DNA of 64,000 nt from Streptococcus mitis (GCA_001560895.1 CP014326.1:446001-510000), one strand, 5' to 3'. Numbered from the stretch's first letter, positions 1 through 10,432 are shown. Notes: generated by a model not told the origin, from the letters alone. Program-made: numbers and translations.

Positions 1-7
1 GGATTTT

Positions 8-159
8 ATACTCAATGAAAATCAATGAGCAAACTAGGAAACTAGCCGCAGGTTGATCAAAGCACTGCTTTGAGGTTGTAGATAAGACTGACGAAGTCAG
101 TTACATATATCTACGGCAAGGCGACGTTGACGTGGTTTGAAGAGATTTTCGAAGAGTAT
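8..159 (-). repeat. BOX repeat (C-B-A modules)
   Basis: The ends form an imperfect inverted repeat (ATACTCAATGAAAATC at the left, GATTTTCGAAGAGTAT at the right). Positions 112-133 match the classical BOXA1R primer with one mismatch, so boxA is at the right end and the element reads A-B-C on the minus strand. BOX elements are non-coding, mobilisable repeats of the Mitis group. Confidence 0.85.
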
Positions 160-257
160 TATATTATGAAAAAGAGGATCAGTTGGTCCTCTTTTATTGT
201 TAAAAAAATGAAAAACTCAGTAGCCTAGGTATAAGGCAACTGAGCTCTACTCTGTAT

Positions 258-794
258 TCAATTTTTAGTAATGAGAAGGTCTAGATAAAACCGGACAACT
301 TCTTGTTCTGTGAAGTTTTGCCCTTTTTTGAGCCACCAGGTCAATGTCTCGATAAAGTTGGTTACAACTAAGTGTTGGAGATAAGAAGTAGGCAGATCTG
401 GGTGAGCTTTTTTCAAATCATCAGCCAGCATGGGATAGACGTGGTGCTCCAGCTCTCTCTGGAGTTGACGGAGGAAGTAGTCATTTTTGGAGAATAGAAG
501 ACTGGTGATATGGTCTTGATTTTTCTGAAAATGCAGAAAGAGGTGGGCGAGGTAATCTTCGGTTGAAATAGATTGCTCTCTTTCAAAGAGGTGATGGAAG
601 AGGTAGCGACAGAGCTGGTCTAGAAGCAGCTCCTTGCTCTCATAGTGGCAGTAAAATGTGGAGCGGCCCACATCTGCGAGATCAATGATAGCCTGAACAG
701 TAGTAGCCTCGTAACCTTTAGCATTCAAAAGTTGTAGAAAAGCTTGATAGATGGCTTTTTTTGTTTTACTGATACGGCGGTCAATCTTAGTCAT
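258..794 (-). CDS. sczA: TetR-family regulator SczA, activator of zinc efflux
   Basis: A 178-residue TetR-type regulator. The N-terminal helix-turn-helix occupies roughly residues 10-55 (TVQAIIDLADVGRSTFYCHY), followed by an all-helical ligand-binding domain. It is divergent from czcD across a 132-bp gap that holds two inverted repeats. In pneumococcus SczA activates czcD in response to Zn2+, and the same gene order and length identify this gene. The specific metal response is inferred from that homology, not from residues I can map. Confidence 0.88.
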   Translation of the reverse strand: MTKIDRRISKTKKAIYQAFLQLLNAKGYEATTVQAIIDLADVGRSTFYCHYESKELLLDQLCRYLFHHLFEREQSISTEDYLAHLFLHFQKNQDHITSLLFSKNDYFLRQLQRELEHHVYPMLADDLKKAHPDLPTSYLQHLVVTNFIETLTWWLKKGQNFTEQEVVRFYLDLLITKN

Positions 795-812
795 ATGGAC
801 ACTTGAGGCAAA

Positions 813-830
813 TTGTTCAGAACTGAATAA
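813..830. promoter_or_regulatory. Candidate SczA operator, sczA-proximal
   Basis: Imperfect inverted repeat TTGTTCAG-AA-CTGAATAA, 7 of 8 positions symmetrical, lying about 20 bp upstream of sczA. It shares the TGTTCA core with the second site at 882-896, so both are probably bound by the same TetR protein. Confidence 0.55.
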
Positions 831-881
831 AGCTGACGCTTTGCTTCTATCCTTTCTTTAAGTTTTAGTGGATAATGATAA

Positions 882-896
882 TGAACAAGGTGTTCA
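882..896. promoter_or_regulatory. Candidate SczA operator, czcD-proximal
   Basis: Perfect inverted repeat TGAACA-AGG-TGTTCA ending a few bases before a -10-like TATTAT (903-908) of czcD. The location at the -35 region suits an activator or a derepressible site. Confidence 0.6.
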
Positions 897-926
897 TGAA
901 TCTATTATAACAAAGGAATGAGAAAT

Positions 927-1817
927 ATGAAGGCAAAATATGCTGTTTGGCTAGCTTTTTTCTTAAATGTGACTTATGCCATTGTCGAGTTTATCGCTGG
1001 TGGATTATTTGGGTCTAGTGCAGTTCTTGCTGACTCTGTGCATGACTTGGGAGATGCGATTGCAATTGGAATATCAGCTTTTCTAGAAACCATCTCTAAT
1101 CGTGAAGAAGACAATCAGTACACCTTGGGCTATAAGCGGTTTAGTCTGCTAGGAGCCTTGGTGACAGCGATAATACTCATGACAGGATCTGTTCTAGTCA
1201 TTTTGGAAAATGTCACGAAGATTTTAAATCCTCAACCAGTCAATGATGAGGGGATTCTCTGGTTAGGAATTATTGCGATTACTATCAATGTGTTAGCGAG
1301 TCTAGTGGTTAGTAAGGGAAAGACAAAGAATGAGTCTATTCTGAGTCTGCATTTTCTGGAAGATACCCTAGGGTGGCTGGCTGTCATCCTAATGGCCATT
1401 GTTCTTCGATTTACGGACTGGTATATCCTAGATCCACTTTTGTCCCTTGTCATTTCTTTCTTTATTCTTTCAAAAGCTCTTCCACGTTTTTGGTCTACGC
1501 TCAAGATTTTCTTGGATGCTGTGCCAGAAGGTATTGATATCAAGCAAGTAAAGAGTGGCTTAGAGCAATTGGACAATGTGACCAGCCTTAACCAGCTTAA
1601 TCTCTGGACTATGGATGGTTTGGAAAAAAATGCCATTGTCCATCTTTGTATGAAAAAAATGGAATATATGGAAACTTGTAAAGAATCTATTCGAATTTTC
1701 CTCAAAGATTGTGGTTTCCAAAATATTACCATTGAGATGGATGCAGACCTAGAAACTCATCAAGAACATAAGCGAAAGGTGTGTGACTTGGAGCGGAATC
1801 ATGAGCATCATCATTAG
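927..1817 (+). CDS. czcD: Cation diffusion facilitator CzcD, zinc exporter
   Basis: Integral membrane Zn2+/H+ antiporter of the CDF family, about 296 residues with six predicted membrane segments and a C-terminal cytoplasmic domain. The two family HxxxD metal sites are visible: H39/D43 in SVHDLGDA and the HFLED motif near residue 143. The tail ends in HEHHH, a possible metal ligand. The ATG at 918 lies one base from the AAAGGA ribosome site (912-917); the ATG at 927 has proper spacing and is preferred. It is divergent from sczA, which is expected to activate it when zinc is high. Confidence 0.92.
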   Translation: MKAKYAVWLAFFLNVTYAIVEFIAGGLFGSSAVLADSVHDLGDAIAIGISAFLETISNREEDNQYTLGYKRFSLLGALVTAIILMTGSVLVILENVTKILNPQPVNDEGILWLGIIAITINVLASLVVSKGKTKNESILSLHFLEDTLGWLAVILMAIVLRFTDWYILDPLLSLVISFFILSKALPRFWSTLKIFLDAVPEGIDIKQVKSGLEQLDNVTSLNQLNLWTMDGLEKNAIVHLCMKKMEYMETCKESIRIFLKDCGFQNITIEMDADLETHQEHKRKVCDLERNHEHHH

Positions 1818-1972
1818 AAAAAAATGAAAAATACTTGGGTACTATCTTATTTGGAATAGAGTAATTTCTTTATTATTTAGATATTTTAAAAGATTGGTAA
1901 GTTAAGAGTATTGTATAAACTCCATTACATGATTGATAATTATAAAAAATTTTTCGATTAGATACAAAATGC

Positions 1973-2003
1973 TTGACTTGGAGTCAACTCAAAGTTATAT
2001 AAT
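1973..2003 (+). promoter_or_regulatory. MerR-type promoter of nmlR-adhC with 19-bp spacer
   Basis: TTGACT (1973-1978) and TATAAT (1998-2003) are separated by 19 bp, the over-long spacer typical of MerR-activated promoters. The dyad CTTGACTTGGAGTCAACTCAAAG-like sequence starting at 1972 fills the spacer, as in NmlR/AdhR operators. Confidence 0.85.
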
Positions 2004-2061
2004 AAGATAAGTGAGTTAGAATAGCTTAAACTCAGTGAATAAAATGATAGGAGGTAAGCGT

Positions 2062-2415
2062 ATGAATATTAAATCTGCCAGCGACTTATTGGGAATTTCA
2101 GCGGATACGATTCGGTATTATGAACGGGTTGGTCTTGTGCCACCGATTACTAGAACCGCAACTGGAATTCGTGATTTTCAAGATCAGGATATTGAGGCAC
2201 TGGAATTTATTAAGTGTTTTCGTTCGGCGGGTGTCTCTGTGGACAGTTTAGTTGACTATATGTCGCTCTACCAAAAGGGGGATGAAACGAGAGAGGAAAG
2301 GCTTGGTATTTTAGAAGACGAAAAGAAAAAATTAGAGGAGCGCTTGTCTCAGTTACAGACGGCTTTAAATCGCTTAAATCTCAAAATTAAACTTTACAAG
2401 GAAGGAAAATTTTAA
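2062..2415 (+). CDS. nmlR: MerR-family regulator NmlR
   Basis: A 117-residue MerR regulator. The winged helix-turn-helix is at residues 1-70 (ISADTIRYYERVGLVPP), with a coiled-coil dimerisation helix behind it. It has a single cysteine, C52 in FIKCFRSAG, at the position conserved in the NmlR group that senses NO/aldehyde stress without metal. An upstream in-frame ATG at 2035 exists, but GGAGG at 2050-2054 supports 2062. It is directly followed by adhC with no gap and probably autoregulates the shared promoter. Confidence 0.9.
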   Translation: MNIKSASDLLGISADTIRYYERVGLVPPITRTATGIRDFQDQDIEALEFIKCFRSAGVSVDSLVDYMSLYQKGDETREERLGILEDEKKKLEERLSQLQTALNRLNLKIKLYKEGKF

Positions 2416-3453
2416 ATGAAATCAGCAGTATATACAAAGGCGGGTCAGGTTGGACTTGCTACAATTGAACGTCCGCAAATTATAGAAGCAGATGATGCTA
2501 TTATCCGCATTGTCCGTACTTGTGTTTGTGGTTCAGACCTCTGGAGTTACCGTAATCCCGAAATCGAAGAAGGACATAGAAATAGCGGTCATGAGGCAAT
2601 CGGGATTGTCGAAGAAGTTGGTGAGAACGTTACTACAGTAAAAGCAGGTGACTTTGTCATTGCACCTTTCACACATGGTTGTGGTCAGTGTGATGCCTGC
2701 CGTGCTGGTTTTGATGGCTCGTGTGATAATCATCCAGGAAATAACTGGTCGGGTGGTGTTCAGGCTGAGTATATCCGTTTCCACTATGCAAACTGGGCGC
2801 TGGTTAAAATCCCTGGTCAACCTTCAGATTATAGCGAAGGCATGCTCAAGTCACTTTTGACACTTGCTGATGTCATGCCGACAGGCTATCATGCAGCGCG
2901 TGTTGCTAATGTGCAAAAAGGGGACAAGGTCGTCGTTATCGGGGATGGGGCTGTTGGTCAATGTGCTGTTATCGCGGCTAAGATGCGTGGTGCTTCACAA
3001 ATTATTCTTATGAGCCGTCATGAAGATCGTCAAAAGATGGCTCTGGAGTCAGGTGCGACAGCTGTTGTAGCTGAACGTGGTCAAGAAGGAATTGCCAAGG
3101 TGCGTGAGATTCTAGGTGGTGGTGCAGATGCAGCTCTGGAATGTGTTGGAACAGGAGCAGCGGTTGATCAAGCTCTCGGTGTTCTCCATAATGGAGGCCG
3201 TTTGGGCTTTGTTGGTGTGCCGCACTATGAAAATCGTGCCATTGGCTCAACATTTGGACAAAATACAATAATCGGTGGTGGACCAGCTTCAGTCACAACT
3301 TACGACAAACAAGTATTACTAAAAGCCGTTCTTGATGGAGACATCAATCCAGGTCGTGTCTTTACTTCAAGTTATAAACTGGAAGATATTAATCAAGCCT
3401 ATAAAGATATGGATGAACGCAAGACCATTAAGTCTATGATTGTGATGGATTAA
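2416..3453 (+). CDS. adhC: Zinc-dependent alcohol dehydrogenase AdhC (NmlR target)
   Basis: A 345-residue medium-chain dehydrogenase. It keeps the catalytic zinc ligands C38 and H59-E60 (VCGSD, SGHEA), the four-cysteine structural zinc lobe (CGQCDACRAGFDGSC) and the Rossmann motif GDGAVGQ. The start codon abuts the nmlR stop. In pneumococcus the NmlR-controlled AdhC protects against nitrosative and carbonyl stress, acting on S-nitrosoglutathione or aldehydes. The sequence shows only an NAD(P)-dependent zinc dehydrogenase, so the substrate is inferred from family and operon. Confidence 0.9.
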   Translation: MKSAVYTKAGQVGLATIERPQIIEADDAIIRIVRTCVCGSDLWSYRNPEIEEGHRNSGHEAIGIVEEVGENVTTVKAGDFVIAPFTHGCGQCDACRAGFDGSCDNHPGNNWSGGVQAEYIRFHYANWALVKIPGQPSDYSEGMLKSLLTLADVMPTGYHAARVANVQKGDKVVVIGDGAVGQCAVIAAKMRGASQIILMSRHEDRQKMALESGATAVVAERGQEGIAKVREILGGGADAALECVGTGAAVDQALGVLHNGGRLGFVGVPHYENRAIGSTFGQNTIIGGGPASVTTYDKQVLLKAVLDGDINPGRVFTSSYKLEDINQAYKDMDERKTIKSMIVMD

Positions 3454-3458
3454 AAAAG

Positions 3459-3500
3459 AAAATCCTAATGGAGATGTGAGATTCTCTATTAGGATTTTTT
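3459..3500 (+). terminator. Rho-independent terminator after adhC
   Basis: Hairpin AAATCCTAAT-g-GAGA / TCTC-t-ATTAGGATTT followed by a T run. It may also serve the convergent galR. Confidence 0.85.
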
Positions 3501-3520
3501 GTCATGTTTAATTTGTGGAG

Positions 3521-4549
<1,029 letters not shown>

Positions 4550-4564
4550 TCATATTTTTCTGCT

Positions 4565-4597
4565 TTTTACTGATAGTTTAGTAAAAGTTTAGTAAAA
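4565..4597. promoter_or_regulatory. Repeats between galR and galK, candidate GalR sites
   Basis: Two tandem copies of GTTTAGTAAAA (4576-4586 and 4587-4597). The upstream TTTTACT at 4565-4571 makes an inverted repeat with AGTAAAA. They lie immediately upstream of the galK -35 box and over the likely galR promoter. Confidence 0.5.
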
Positions 4598-4601
4598 AGG
4601 A

Positions 4602-4630
4602 TTGACCTTGGGAAATCCCTTGGATACAAT
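4602..4630 (+). promoter_or_regulatory. galK promoter
   Basis: TTGACC (4602-4607), 17-bp spacer, TACAAT (4625-4630), a near-consensus sigma-A promoter. Confidence 0.85.
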
Positions 4631-4632
4631 AG

Positions 4633-4647
4633 AAGAAAACGATTACA
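4633..4647 (+). promoter_or_regulatory. Candidate CcpA cre site
   Basis: AAGAAAACGATTACA fits the cre consensus WTGNAANCGNWNNCW at all constrained positions but one. It sits just downstream of the -10 box, a repressing position, which fits glucose repression of galactose genes. Confidence 0.65.
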
Positions 4648-4665
4648 CGTTAAGATAACTTAACG
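4648..4665. promoter_or_regulatory. 18-bp palindrome, candidate GalR operator
   Basis: Perfect inverted repeat CGTTAAG-ATAA-CTTAACG in the galK leader, overlapping the transcribed start region. LacI-family operators are typically this size; a CG centre is absent, so assignment to GalR is by location. Confidence 0.5.
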
Positions 4666-4686
4666 GACAGTCAAAGGAGAATTCAT

Positions 4687-5865
4687 ATGACACAACATCT
4701 TACTGCTGAAGCTCTTCGTAAAGACTTTCTTGCTGTTTTTGGTCAAGAAGCAGACCAAATTTTCTTTTCACCAGGACGTATCAACTTGATTGGTGAGCAC
4801 ACAGACTACAACGGTGGGCACGTTTTTCCAGCTGCTATTTCCTTGGGAACTTACGGTGCAGCTCGCAAGCGTGACGACCAAGTCTTGCGTTTCTACTCAG
4901 CTAACTTTGAGGACAAGGGTATCATCGAAGTGCCTCTTGCTGACCTCAAGTTTGAAAAGGAGCATAGCTGGACCAACTATCCAAAAGGAGTTCTTCATTT
5001 CTTGCAAGAAGCTGGACATGTGATTGACAAAGGGTTTGATTTTTATGTTTATGGAAATATCCCAAATGGTGCTGGCTTGTCTTCATCAGCATCCTTGGAA
5101 CTCTTGACAGGGGTCGTGGCAGAGCATCTCTTTGATTTAAAACTAGACCGTTTGGATTTGGTTAAAATAGGAAAACAAACGGAAAACAACTTTATCGGAG
5201 TCAACTCTGGTATCATGGACCAATTTGCTATCGGTATGGGTGCTGACCAACGTGCCATTTATCTAGATACCAATACCTTAGAATACGACTTGGTGCCGCT
5301 TGACTTGAAGGACAATGTTGTTGTTATCATGAACACCAACAAACGCCGTGAACTGGCGGACTCTAAATACAATGAACGCCGTGCTGAATGTGAAAAGGCA
5401 GTGGAAGAACTTCAAGTGGCCTTGGATATCCAGACTTTAGGCGAATTGGATGAGTGGGCCTTTGACCAATACAGCTACCTGATCAAAGACGCAAATCGTT
5501 TGAAACGTGCTCGCCACGCAGTTCTTGAAAACCAACGTACTCTTAAAGCGCAAGCAGCACTTCAAGCGGGAGATTTGGAAAAATTTGGTCGTTTGATGAA
5601 TGCGTCTCACGTTTCTTTGGAACATGACTACGAAGTGACTGGTTTGGAATTGGATACCCTTGTTCATACAGCTTGGGCTCAAGAAGGTGTTCTTGGTGCT
5701 CGTATGACAGGAGCAGGTTTTGGTGGTTGTGCTATTGCCTTGGTTCAAAAAGATGCGGTTGAAAACTTTAAAGAAGCTGTTGGCAAACACTATGAAGAAA
5801 TCGTTGGCTATGCTCCAAGCTTCTATATCGCTGAAGTTGCAGGTGGTACTCGCGTTTTAGACTAG
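4687..5865 (+). CDS. galK: Galactokinase
   Basis: Phosphorylates alpha-D-galactose to galactose-1-phosphate, the first committed step of the Leloir pathway in the cytoplasm. The 392-residue protein has the galactokinase signature [16 protein letters not shown] (residues 26-41), the GHMP ATP motif [13 protein letters not shown] (about 125-137) and the C-terminal GHMP motif [10 protein letters not shown]. It is preceded by AAAGGAG. It is first in an operon with the HAD gene and galT, probably controlled by GalR and CcpA. Confidence 0.97.
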   Translation: MTQHLTAEALRKDFLAVFGQEADQIFFSPGRINLIGEHTDYNGGHVFPAAISLGTYGAARKRDDQVLRFYSANFEDKGIIEVPLADLKFEKEHSWTNYPKGVLHFLQEAGHVIDKGFDFYVYGNIPNGAGLSSSASLELLTGVVAEHLFDLKLDRLDLVKIGKQTENNFIGVNSGIMDQFAIGMGADQRAIYLDTNTLEYDLVPLDLKDNVVVIMNTNKRRELADSKYNERRAECEKAVEELQVALDIQTLGELDEWAFDQYSYLIKDANRLKRARHAVLENQRTLKAQAALQAGDLEKFGRLMNASHVSLEHDYEVTGLELDTLVHTAWAQEGVLGARMTGAGFGGCAIALVQKDAVENFKEAVGKHYEEIVGYAPSFYIAEVAGGTRVLD

Positions 5866-5876
5866 GAAAGAAGTAA

Positions 5877-6536
5877 ATGGAAGCTGTAATATTTGATTTA
5901 GACGGCTTATTAGCTGATACTGAGATCATTTCTCTAAAAGTTTATCAAGAATTGCTTGAAGATTTTGGAATTCCTTTCACAGAAGAAACATATTCTAGAG
6001 AATACAGTGGACATAGGGAAGAGGAGAATGTTCAACGATTTTTGGATACCTATGATTTACCTTGGAACTTTTACCAAACCTTGGAAAAAGTTTATGAACT
6101 GGAAGCTCAAATTTTAGCCAAAGGTGTAAATTTAAAAAAAGGTGCTAAAAATTTGCTTGTTTTTTTGCAAAGAGAAGGTATTCCAATCGCTTTAGCAACT
6201 TCAAGTGTTGAATCTAGAGCTAGAATGATTTTGGATAGTAATGGTATACTGTCCCTATTTGACCATCTAGTTTTTGCAAAAGATGTAAAGCGAAGCAAAC
6301 CTTACCCTGATATATTTTTAAAGGCCTGTAGTGATTTGAATGTTTTACCAGAGAATTGCTTAGTGCTGGAGGATAGTGAAGCAGGGATTGAAGCAGCCTA
6401 TAGAGCTGGAATACCAGTTATTTGTATTCCAGACTTAAAAATGCCAGCACAGTCTTTCTTAAATAAAACAGAACAAGTTTTTCAGGATTTAGATGCTGTC
6501 AGAGACTATTTAGAAAGTAAGAAGGAGAATCAATGA
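5877..6536 (+). CDS. HAD-family sugar phosphatase or phosphoglucomutase-like protein
   Basis: A 219-residue HAD subfamily I protein of the beta-phosphoglucomutase/GS1-like group. The nucleophile motif [10 protein letters not shown] is at residues 7-16, followed by the helical cap (about 20-90), a Thr/Ser motif ATSS, the lysine motif [10 protein letters not shown] and the acidic motif [11 protein letters not shown]. It lies between galK and galT and overlaps the galT start by 4 bp, so it is co-translated. A role in dephosphorylating or isomerising sugar phosphates that accumulate in galactose use is inferred. The codons look more AT-rich than those of its neighbours, hinting at separate acquisition. 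Confidence 0.82.
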   Translation: MEAVIFDLDGLLADTEIISLKVYQELLEDFGIPFTEETYSREYSGHREEENVQRFLDTYDLPWNFYQTLEKVYELEAQILAKGVNLKKGAKNLLVFLQREGIPIALATSSVESRARMILDSNGILSLFDHLVFAKDVKRSKPYPDIFLKACSDLNVLPENCLVLEDSEAGIEAAYRAGIPVICIPDLKMPAQSFLNKTEQVFQDLDAVRDYLESKKENQ

Positions 6537-8020
6537 GTCAGGGAGTTCTAGATGCATTTATCACGGAAGTCATTGCAGGAAGTTTATTTGAGGAAATGGA
6601 TCGAATCTACCTGACCAATCGTGTTTTGGCACGAGTGGGAGAAGGTGTTTTGGAGGTTGAGACTGATCTGGATAAATTGATTGACCTCAAGGACCAGCTG
6701 ATTGAGGAGGCCGTTCGATTAGAGACGATTGAGGATAGTCAGACTGCGCGTGAAATCCTTGGTGCAGAATTGATGGACTTGGTGACCCCTTGTCCGAGTC
6801 AGGTTAATCGTGATTTCTGGGAGACCTATGCCCAATCTCCTGAGCAGGCGATAGCGGATTTTTACCAACTCAGCCAGAAAAATGACTACATTAAACTCAA
6901 GGCCATTGCTAAGAATATTGCTTACCGTGTTCCATCTGATTACGGAGAACTTGAGATTACCATCAATCTCTCTAAGCCTGAAAAGGATCCAAAGGAGATT
7001 GCGGCAGCCAAGTTGGTGCAAGCTAGCCATTATCCCCAGTGTCAGCTTTGTATAGAGAACGAGGGCTACCACGGTCGGGTCAACCATCCAGCTCGCAGCA
7101 ATCACCGCATTATCCGTTTTGAAATGGCTGGTCAGGAGTGGGGCTTCCAGTATTCGCCCTATGCTTATTTTAATGAGCACTGTATTTTCTTAGACGGTCA
7201 GCATCGTCCCATGGCCATTAGTCGTCAGAGTTTTGAGCGTCTGCTGGCTATCGTAGAGCAGTTTCCAGGATATTTTGCTGGATCTAATGCTGACCTGCCA
7301 ATCGTGGGGGGGTCTATTCTCACCCATGACCACTATCAGGGAGGTCGTCACGTATTCCCTATGGAATTGGCTCCTCTGCAAAAGACTTTCTGTTTTGCTG
7401 GATTTGAGCAGGTCAAGGCTGGAATTGTCAAGTGGCCCATGTCAGTGTTGCGTTTGACTTCGGATTCCAAAGAGGATTTGATTAACTTGGCTGATAAGAT
7501 TTTGCAGGAATGGCGTCAGTATTCAGATCCAAGTGTGCAAGTCTTGGCAGAAAGTAACAGAACACCACACCATACCATTACACCGATTGCCCGTAAACGC
7601 GATGGACTGTTTGAGTTGGACTTGGTCTTGCGAGACAATCAGACATCGCTAGAGCATCCTGACGGCATCTATCATCCCCACAAGGATGTCCAACATATCA
7701 AGAAGGAAAATATCGGCTTGATTGAGGTCATGGGCTTGGCTATTTTGCCACCTCGCTTGAAAGAAGAAGTGGAGCAAGTCGCCAGCTATCTTGTTGGAGA
7801 AGGGGATACAGTTGCGACTTATCATCAGGAATGGGCAGACCAGCTCAAAGTAAAATATCCAGACCTAGCGGATAAAGAAAAAGCCCTTGAAATCGTCAAA
7901 GACTCTGTAGGCGCTATCTTTGCGCGTGTTCTGGAGGACGCAGGAGTTTACAAGCAAACGGAACAAGGGCAGACAGCCTTTATGCGCTTTGTGGGACAGG
8001 TCGGAATTTTGTCAGACTAG
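6533..8020 (+). CDS. galT: Galactose-1-phosphate uridylyltransferase, class II
   Basis: Converts galactose-1-phosphate and UDP-glucose to glucose-1-phosphate and UDP-galactose. The length of 495 residues and the layout match the Gram-positive class II GalT (GalTase N- and C-terminal domains), not the 350-residue E. coli type. The conserved [15 protein letters not shown] stretch lies near residues 341-355. It starts within the HAD gene (ATGA overlap). No galE is in the window, so the epimerase must be elsewhere. Confidence 0.95.
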   Translation: MSQGVLDAFITEVIAGSLFEEMDRIYLTNRVLARVGEGVLEVETDLDKLIDLKDQLIEEAVRLETIEDSQTAREILGAELMDLVTPCPSQVNRDFWETYAQSPEQAIADFYQLSQKNDYIKLKAIAKNIAYRVPSDYGELEITINLSKPEKDPKEIAAAKLVQASHYPQCQLCIENEGYHGRVNHPARSNHRIIRFEMAGQEWGFQYSPYAYFNEHCIFLDGQHRPMAISRQSFERLLAIVEQFPGYFAGSNADLPIVGGSILTHDHYQGGRHVFPMELAPLQKTFCFAGFEQVKAGIVKWPMSVLRLTSDSKEDLINLADKILQEWRQYSDPSVQVLAESNRTPHHTITPIARKRDGLFELDLVLRDNQTSLEHPDGIYHPHKDVQHIKKENIGLIEVMGLAILPPRLKEEVEQVASYLVGEGDTVATYHQEWADQLKVKYPDLADKEKALEIVKDSVGAIFARVLEDAGVYKQTEQGQTAFMRFVGQVGILSD

Positions 8021-8089
8021 GAGCTTTCTCCTTGCACAGTCCTATAAAAAGTAGTATCATAGTGTCGTTTGAAATATCAGGAGGAAACG

Positions 8090-8494
8090 ATGAAAGATTT
8101 TCATTTTGACGCTATATCTGCCTTTGAAAATTACGAAATTGAACAAATGAGAGATGGTCACGTTGTGGTGACGACCAAAGTAGTGGACTCGTCGCTCAAC
8201 TACTATGGCAATGCCCATGGAGGCTATCTCTTTACCCTTTGTGACCAAATCAGTGGTTTAGTGGTTATCTCGCTGGGGCTTGATGGGGTGACACTCCAAT
8301 CCTCTATCAACTACCTCAAGGCAGGAAAACTTGACGATGTGCTGACTATTAAAGGAGAATGTGTCCATCAAGGTCGCACAACCTGTGTGGTGGATGTGGA
8401 TATCACCAATCAAGAAGGCAGAAATGTCTGCAAGGCAACCTTCACCATGTTTGTCACAGGTCAGCGGTCAGAAGACAGACAGGTGAGGATATAG
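8090..8494 (+). CDS. PaaI-like hotdog thioesterase
   Basis: A 134-residue single hotdog domain. NAHGGYLFTLCDQISG carries the HGG catalytic pattern of the PaaI/YdiI thioesterases, and a later QSSINYLKAGK strand is typical. An upstream ATG at 8069 is possible, but AGGAGG at 8079-8084 points to 8090. The acyl-CoA substrate is unknown. It follows galT by about 70 bp and may be read from the gal operon or alone. Confidence 0.85.
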   Translation: MKDFHFDAISAFENYEIEQMRDGHVVVTTKVVDSSLNYYGNAHGGYLFTLCDQISGLVVISLGLDGVTLQSSINYLKAGKLDDVLTIKGECVHQGRTTCVVDVDITNQEGRNVCKATFTMFVTGQRSEDRQVRI

Positions 8495-8502
8495 ATAAAC
8501 AA

Positions 8503-8526
8503 AAAAGAGGTTCACACCTCTTTTTC
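8503..8526. terminator. Bidirectional terminator between thioesterase and pbuX
   Basis: AAAAGAGGT-tcac-ACCTCTTTT with A and T runs on both sides serves the two convergent genes. It overlaps the last codon region of pbuX. Confidence 0.85.
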
Positions 8527-9789
8527 TTATTTCTTTTTATGATTTAATACGGCATTGAGGACAATGGCGAGTAGGCTGGCTACGACGATTCCGTTTGAGA
8601 AGAACATTTGGAAGGCTGTCGGCATGCTGACAAAGAGATTACTGTTGTTGAGTCCGACACCTGCAGCGATGGATACAGCTGCGATAAGGAAGTTGTGTTC
8701 ATTGTTAGCAAAGTCAACGCGGGCGAGGATTTGCATCCCTTGAATAGATACAAAACCAAACATCACCAGCATAGCACCACCAAGGACAGGGCTCGGAATG
8801 ATTTGGGCAAGGGCGCCAAACTTAGGAAGGAGTCCAAGGAGAACCAGGAAACCAGCTGCATAGTAGATTGGCAGGCGTTTCTTGATACCTGATAATTTAA
8901 CCAGACCAACGTTTTGTGAAAATCCTGTGTAAGGGAAGGTGTTAAAGATTCCTCCGAGAAGTACAGCTAAACCTTCTGCACGGTAACCGTTACGCAGGCG
9001 CGTGCTATCGATTGGATCTTTCGTGATATCAGACAAGGCCAGATAAACACCAGTCGACTCAACCATAGAAACCGTTGCGATGATACACATCATGACAATA
9101 GATGAGATTTCAAAAGTTGGCATCCCAAAGTAGAGTGGGGTTGGGACATGGACAAGAGGTGCTGCCGCAACAGGAGAGAAGTCTACCAAGCCCATAGTAG
9201 CAGCGATGGCAGTTCCAACAACCAGTCCAATCAAAATGGAGATAGACTTGATAAATCCTTTGGTAAAGATGTTAATCAAGAGGATAATCAGAACAGTGAT
9301 TGCTGCAAGTAAGAGACTTTGACCAGTTGGCTCTGGAACGTTATTTCCCATATTTCCAATAGCGACAGGAATCAAGGTTAAACCAATCGTGGTAATAACA
9401 GATCCAGTTACGATAGATGGGAAGAGATTGGCTACTTTTGAGAAGATGCCTGAAACAAGAACTACGTAAATCCCTGATGCGATAAGGGCACCAAACATAG
9501 CACCACTACCATGGCTTTGACCAATCATAATCAAGGGAGCTACCGACTGGAAGGCAACTCCAAGAACGACTGGGAGTCCAATCCCAAAGTATTTGTTGAG
9601 TTGGAGTTGGAGGAAGGTTGCCACCCCACACATGAAGATATCTGTGGAAATCAGATAGGTCAACTGCTCAGCTGAATAGCCAAGGGCTGTTGCAATCATG
9701 ATGGGAACCAGGATAGATCCTGAGTACATGGCTAGTAAGTGCTGCAAGCCAAGAATGGCTGCTTGCGAGTGTTTTTCTTGAGTTTGCAT
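8527..9789 (-). CDS. pbuX: Xanthine permease
   Basis: A 420-residue NCS2 nucleobase:cation symporter with about 12-14 hydrophobic segments and the family motif GVAFQSVAPLI early and FPYTGFSQNVG in the middle. It follows xpt in a one-base TAATG overlap, so the two are translationally coupled. Together they import and salvage xanthine under purine-riboswitch control. Confidence 0.93.
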   Translation of the reverse strand: MQTQEKHSQAAILGLQHLLAMYSGSILVPIMIATALGYSAEQLTYLISTDIFMCGVATFLQLQLNKYFGIGLPVVLGVAFQSVAPLIMIGQSHGSGAMFGALIASGIYVVLVSGIFSKVANLFPSIVTGSVITTIGLTLIPVAIGNMGNNVPEPTGQSLLLAAITVLIILLINIFTKGFIKSISILIGLVVGTAIAATMGLVDFSPVAAAPLVHVPTPLYFGMPTFEISSIVMMCIIATVSMVESTGVYLALSDITKDPIDSTRLRNGYRAEGLAVLLGGIFNTFPYTGFSQNVGLVKLSGIKKRLPIYYAAGFLVLLGLLPKFGALAQIIPSPVLGGAMLVMFGFVSIQGMQILARVDFANNEHNFLIAAVSIAAGVGLNNSNLFVSMPTAFQMFFSNGIVVASLLAIVLNAVLNHKKK

Positions 9790-10370
9790 TAGAGATCTGC
9801 CTCCTTAAATACGACCTGACCATTTTCAAAACGATCCAAGCGAGCGAGTGATAGGACAGGGTAGCCTGCTTTTTCAAGCAAATCCCGACCATCTTGGAAG
9901 GATTTTTCAATCACAATACCGATAGCTTCGACTGTGGCACCGGCTTGTTCGATGATTTGAATCAAGCCTTTAGCCGCTTGGCCATTAGCAAGGAAATCGT
10001 CGATAATCAAAACCTTGTCCTCTGGTGAGAGGAATTTTCCAGCGATAGAAACGGTGCTGGTCACTTGCTTGGTAAAGGAGTAAACTTCGGCAGTTAAGAT
10101 GCCTTCATTCATGGTGATGTTTTTAGCTTTCTTTGCGAAAATCATGGGAACGTTTAAGGCTTCGGCAGTAAAAACGGCTGGGGCAATGCCTGACGCTTCA
10201 ATGGTTACGACCTTGGTAATGCCAGCAGTAGCGAATTTTTCCGCAAAAACCTTACCAATCTCTCGCATCAAGCTAAAGTCAACTTGGTGAGTTAAAAAGG
10301 AATCCACCTTGAGAATGTTATCACCCAAGATACGCCCATCCTTGAGAATGCGCTCTTCTAATAATTTCAT
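9789..10370 (-). CDS. xpt: Xanthine phosphoribosyltransferase
   Basis: Makes XMP from xanthine and PRPP. The 193-residue type I PRTase has the PRPP-binding loop [13 protein letters not shown] at about residues 125-137, and the N-terminal [15 protein letters not shown] start is typical of Xpt. First gene of xpt-pbuX, with a riboswitch leader. Confidence 0.95.
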   Translation of the reverse strand: MKLLEERILKDGRILGDNILKVDSFLTHQVDFSLMREIGKVFAEKFATAGITKVVTIEASGIAPAVFTAEALNVPMIFAKKAKNITMNEGILTAEVYSFTKQVTSTVSIAGKFLSPEDKVLIIDDFLANGQAAKGLIQIIEQAGATVEAIGIVIEKSFQDGRDLLEKAGYPVLSLARLDRFENGQVVFKEADL

Positions 10371-10432
10371 AAGACCTCCTAAAGTCTAAAAGCCAATCCA
10401 TTTGCTTGTTTAGAGTTTCTAGCAAGAAATAG

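Noticed and set aside
8..159. Possible RUP element
   Set aside because: The BOXA1R primer sequence and A/B/C module layout identify the repeat as BOX; RUP has a different sequence.
1232..1732. Long minus-strand frame within czcD
   Set aside because: Shadow of the sense-strand gene; no ribosome site and no recognisable protein.
8608..8892. Plus-strand frame within pbuX
   Set aside because: Antisense shadow of a well-supported transporter gene.
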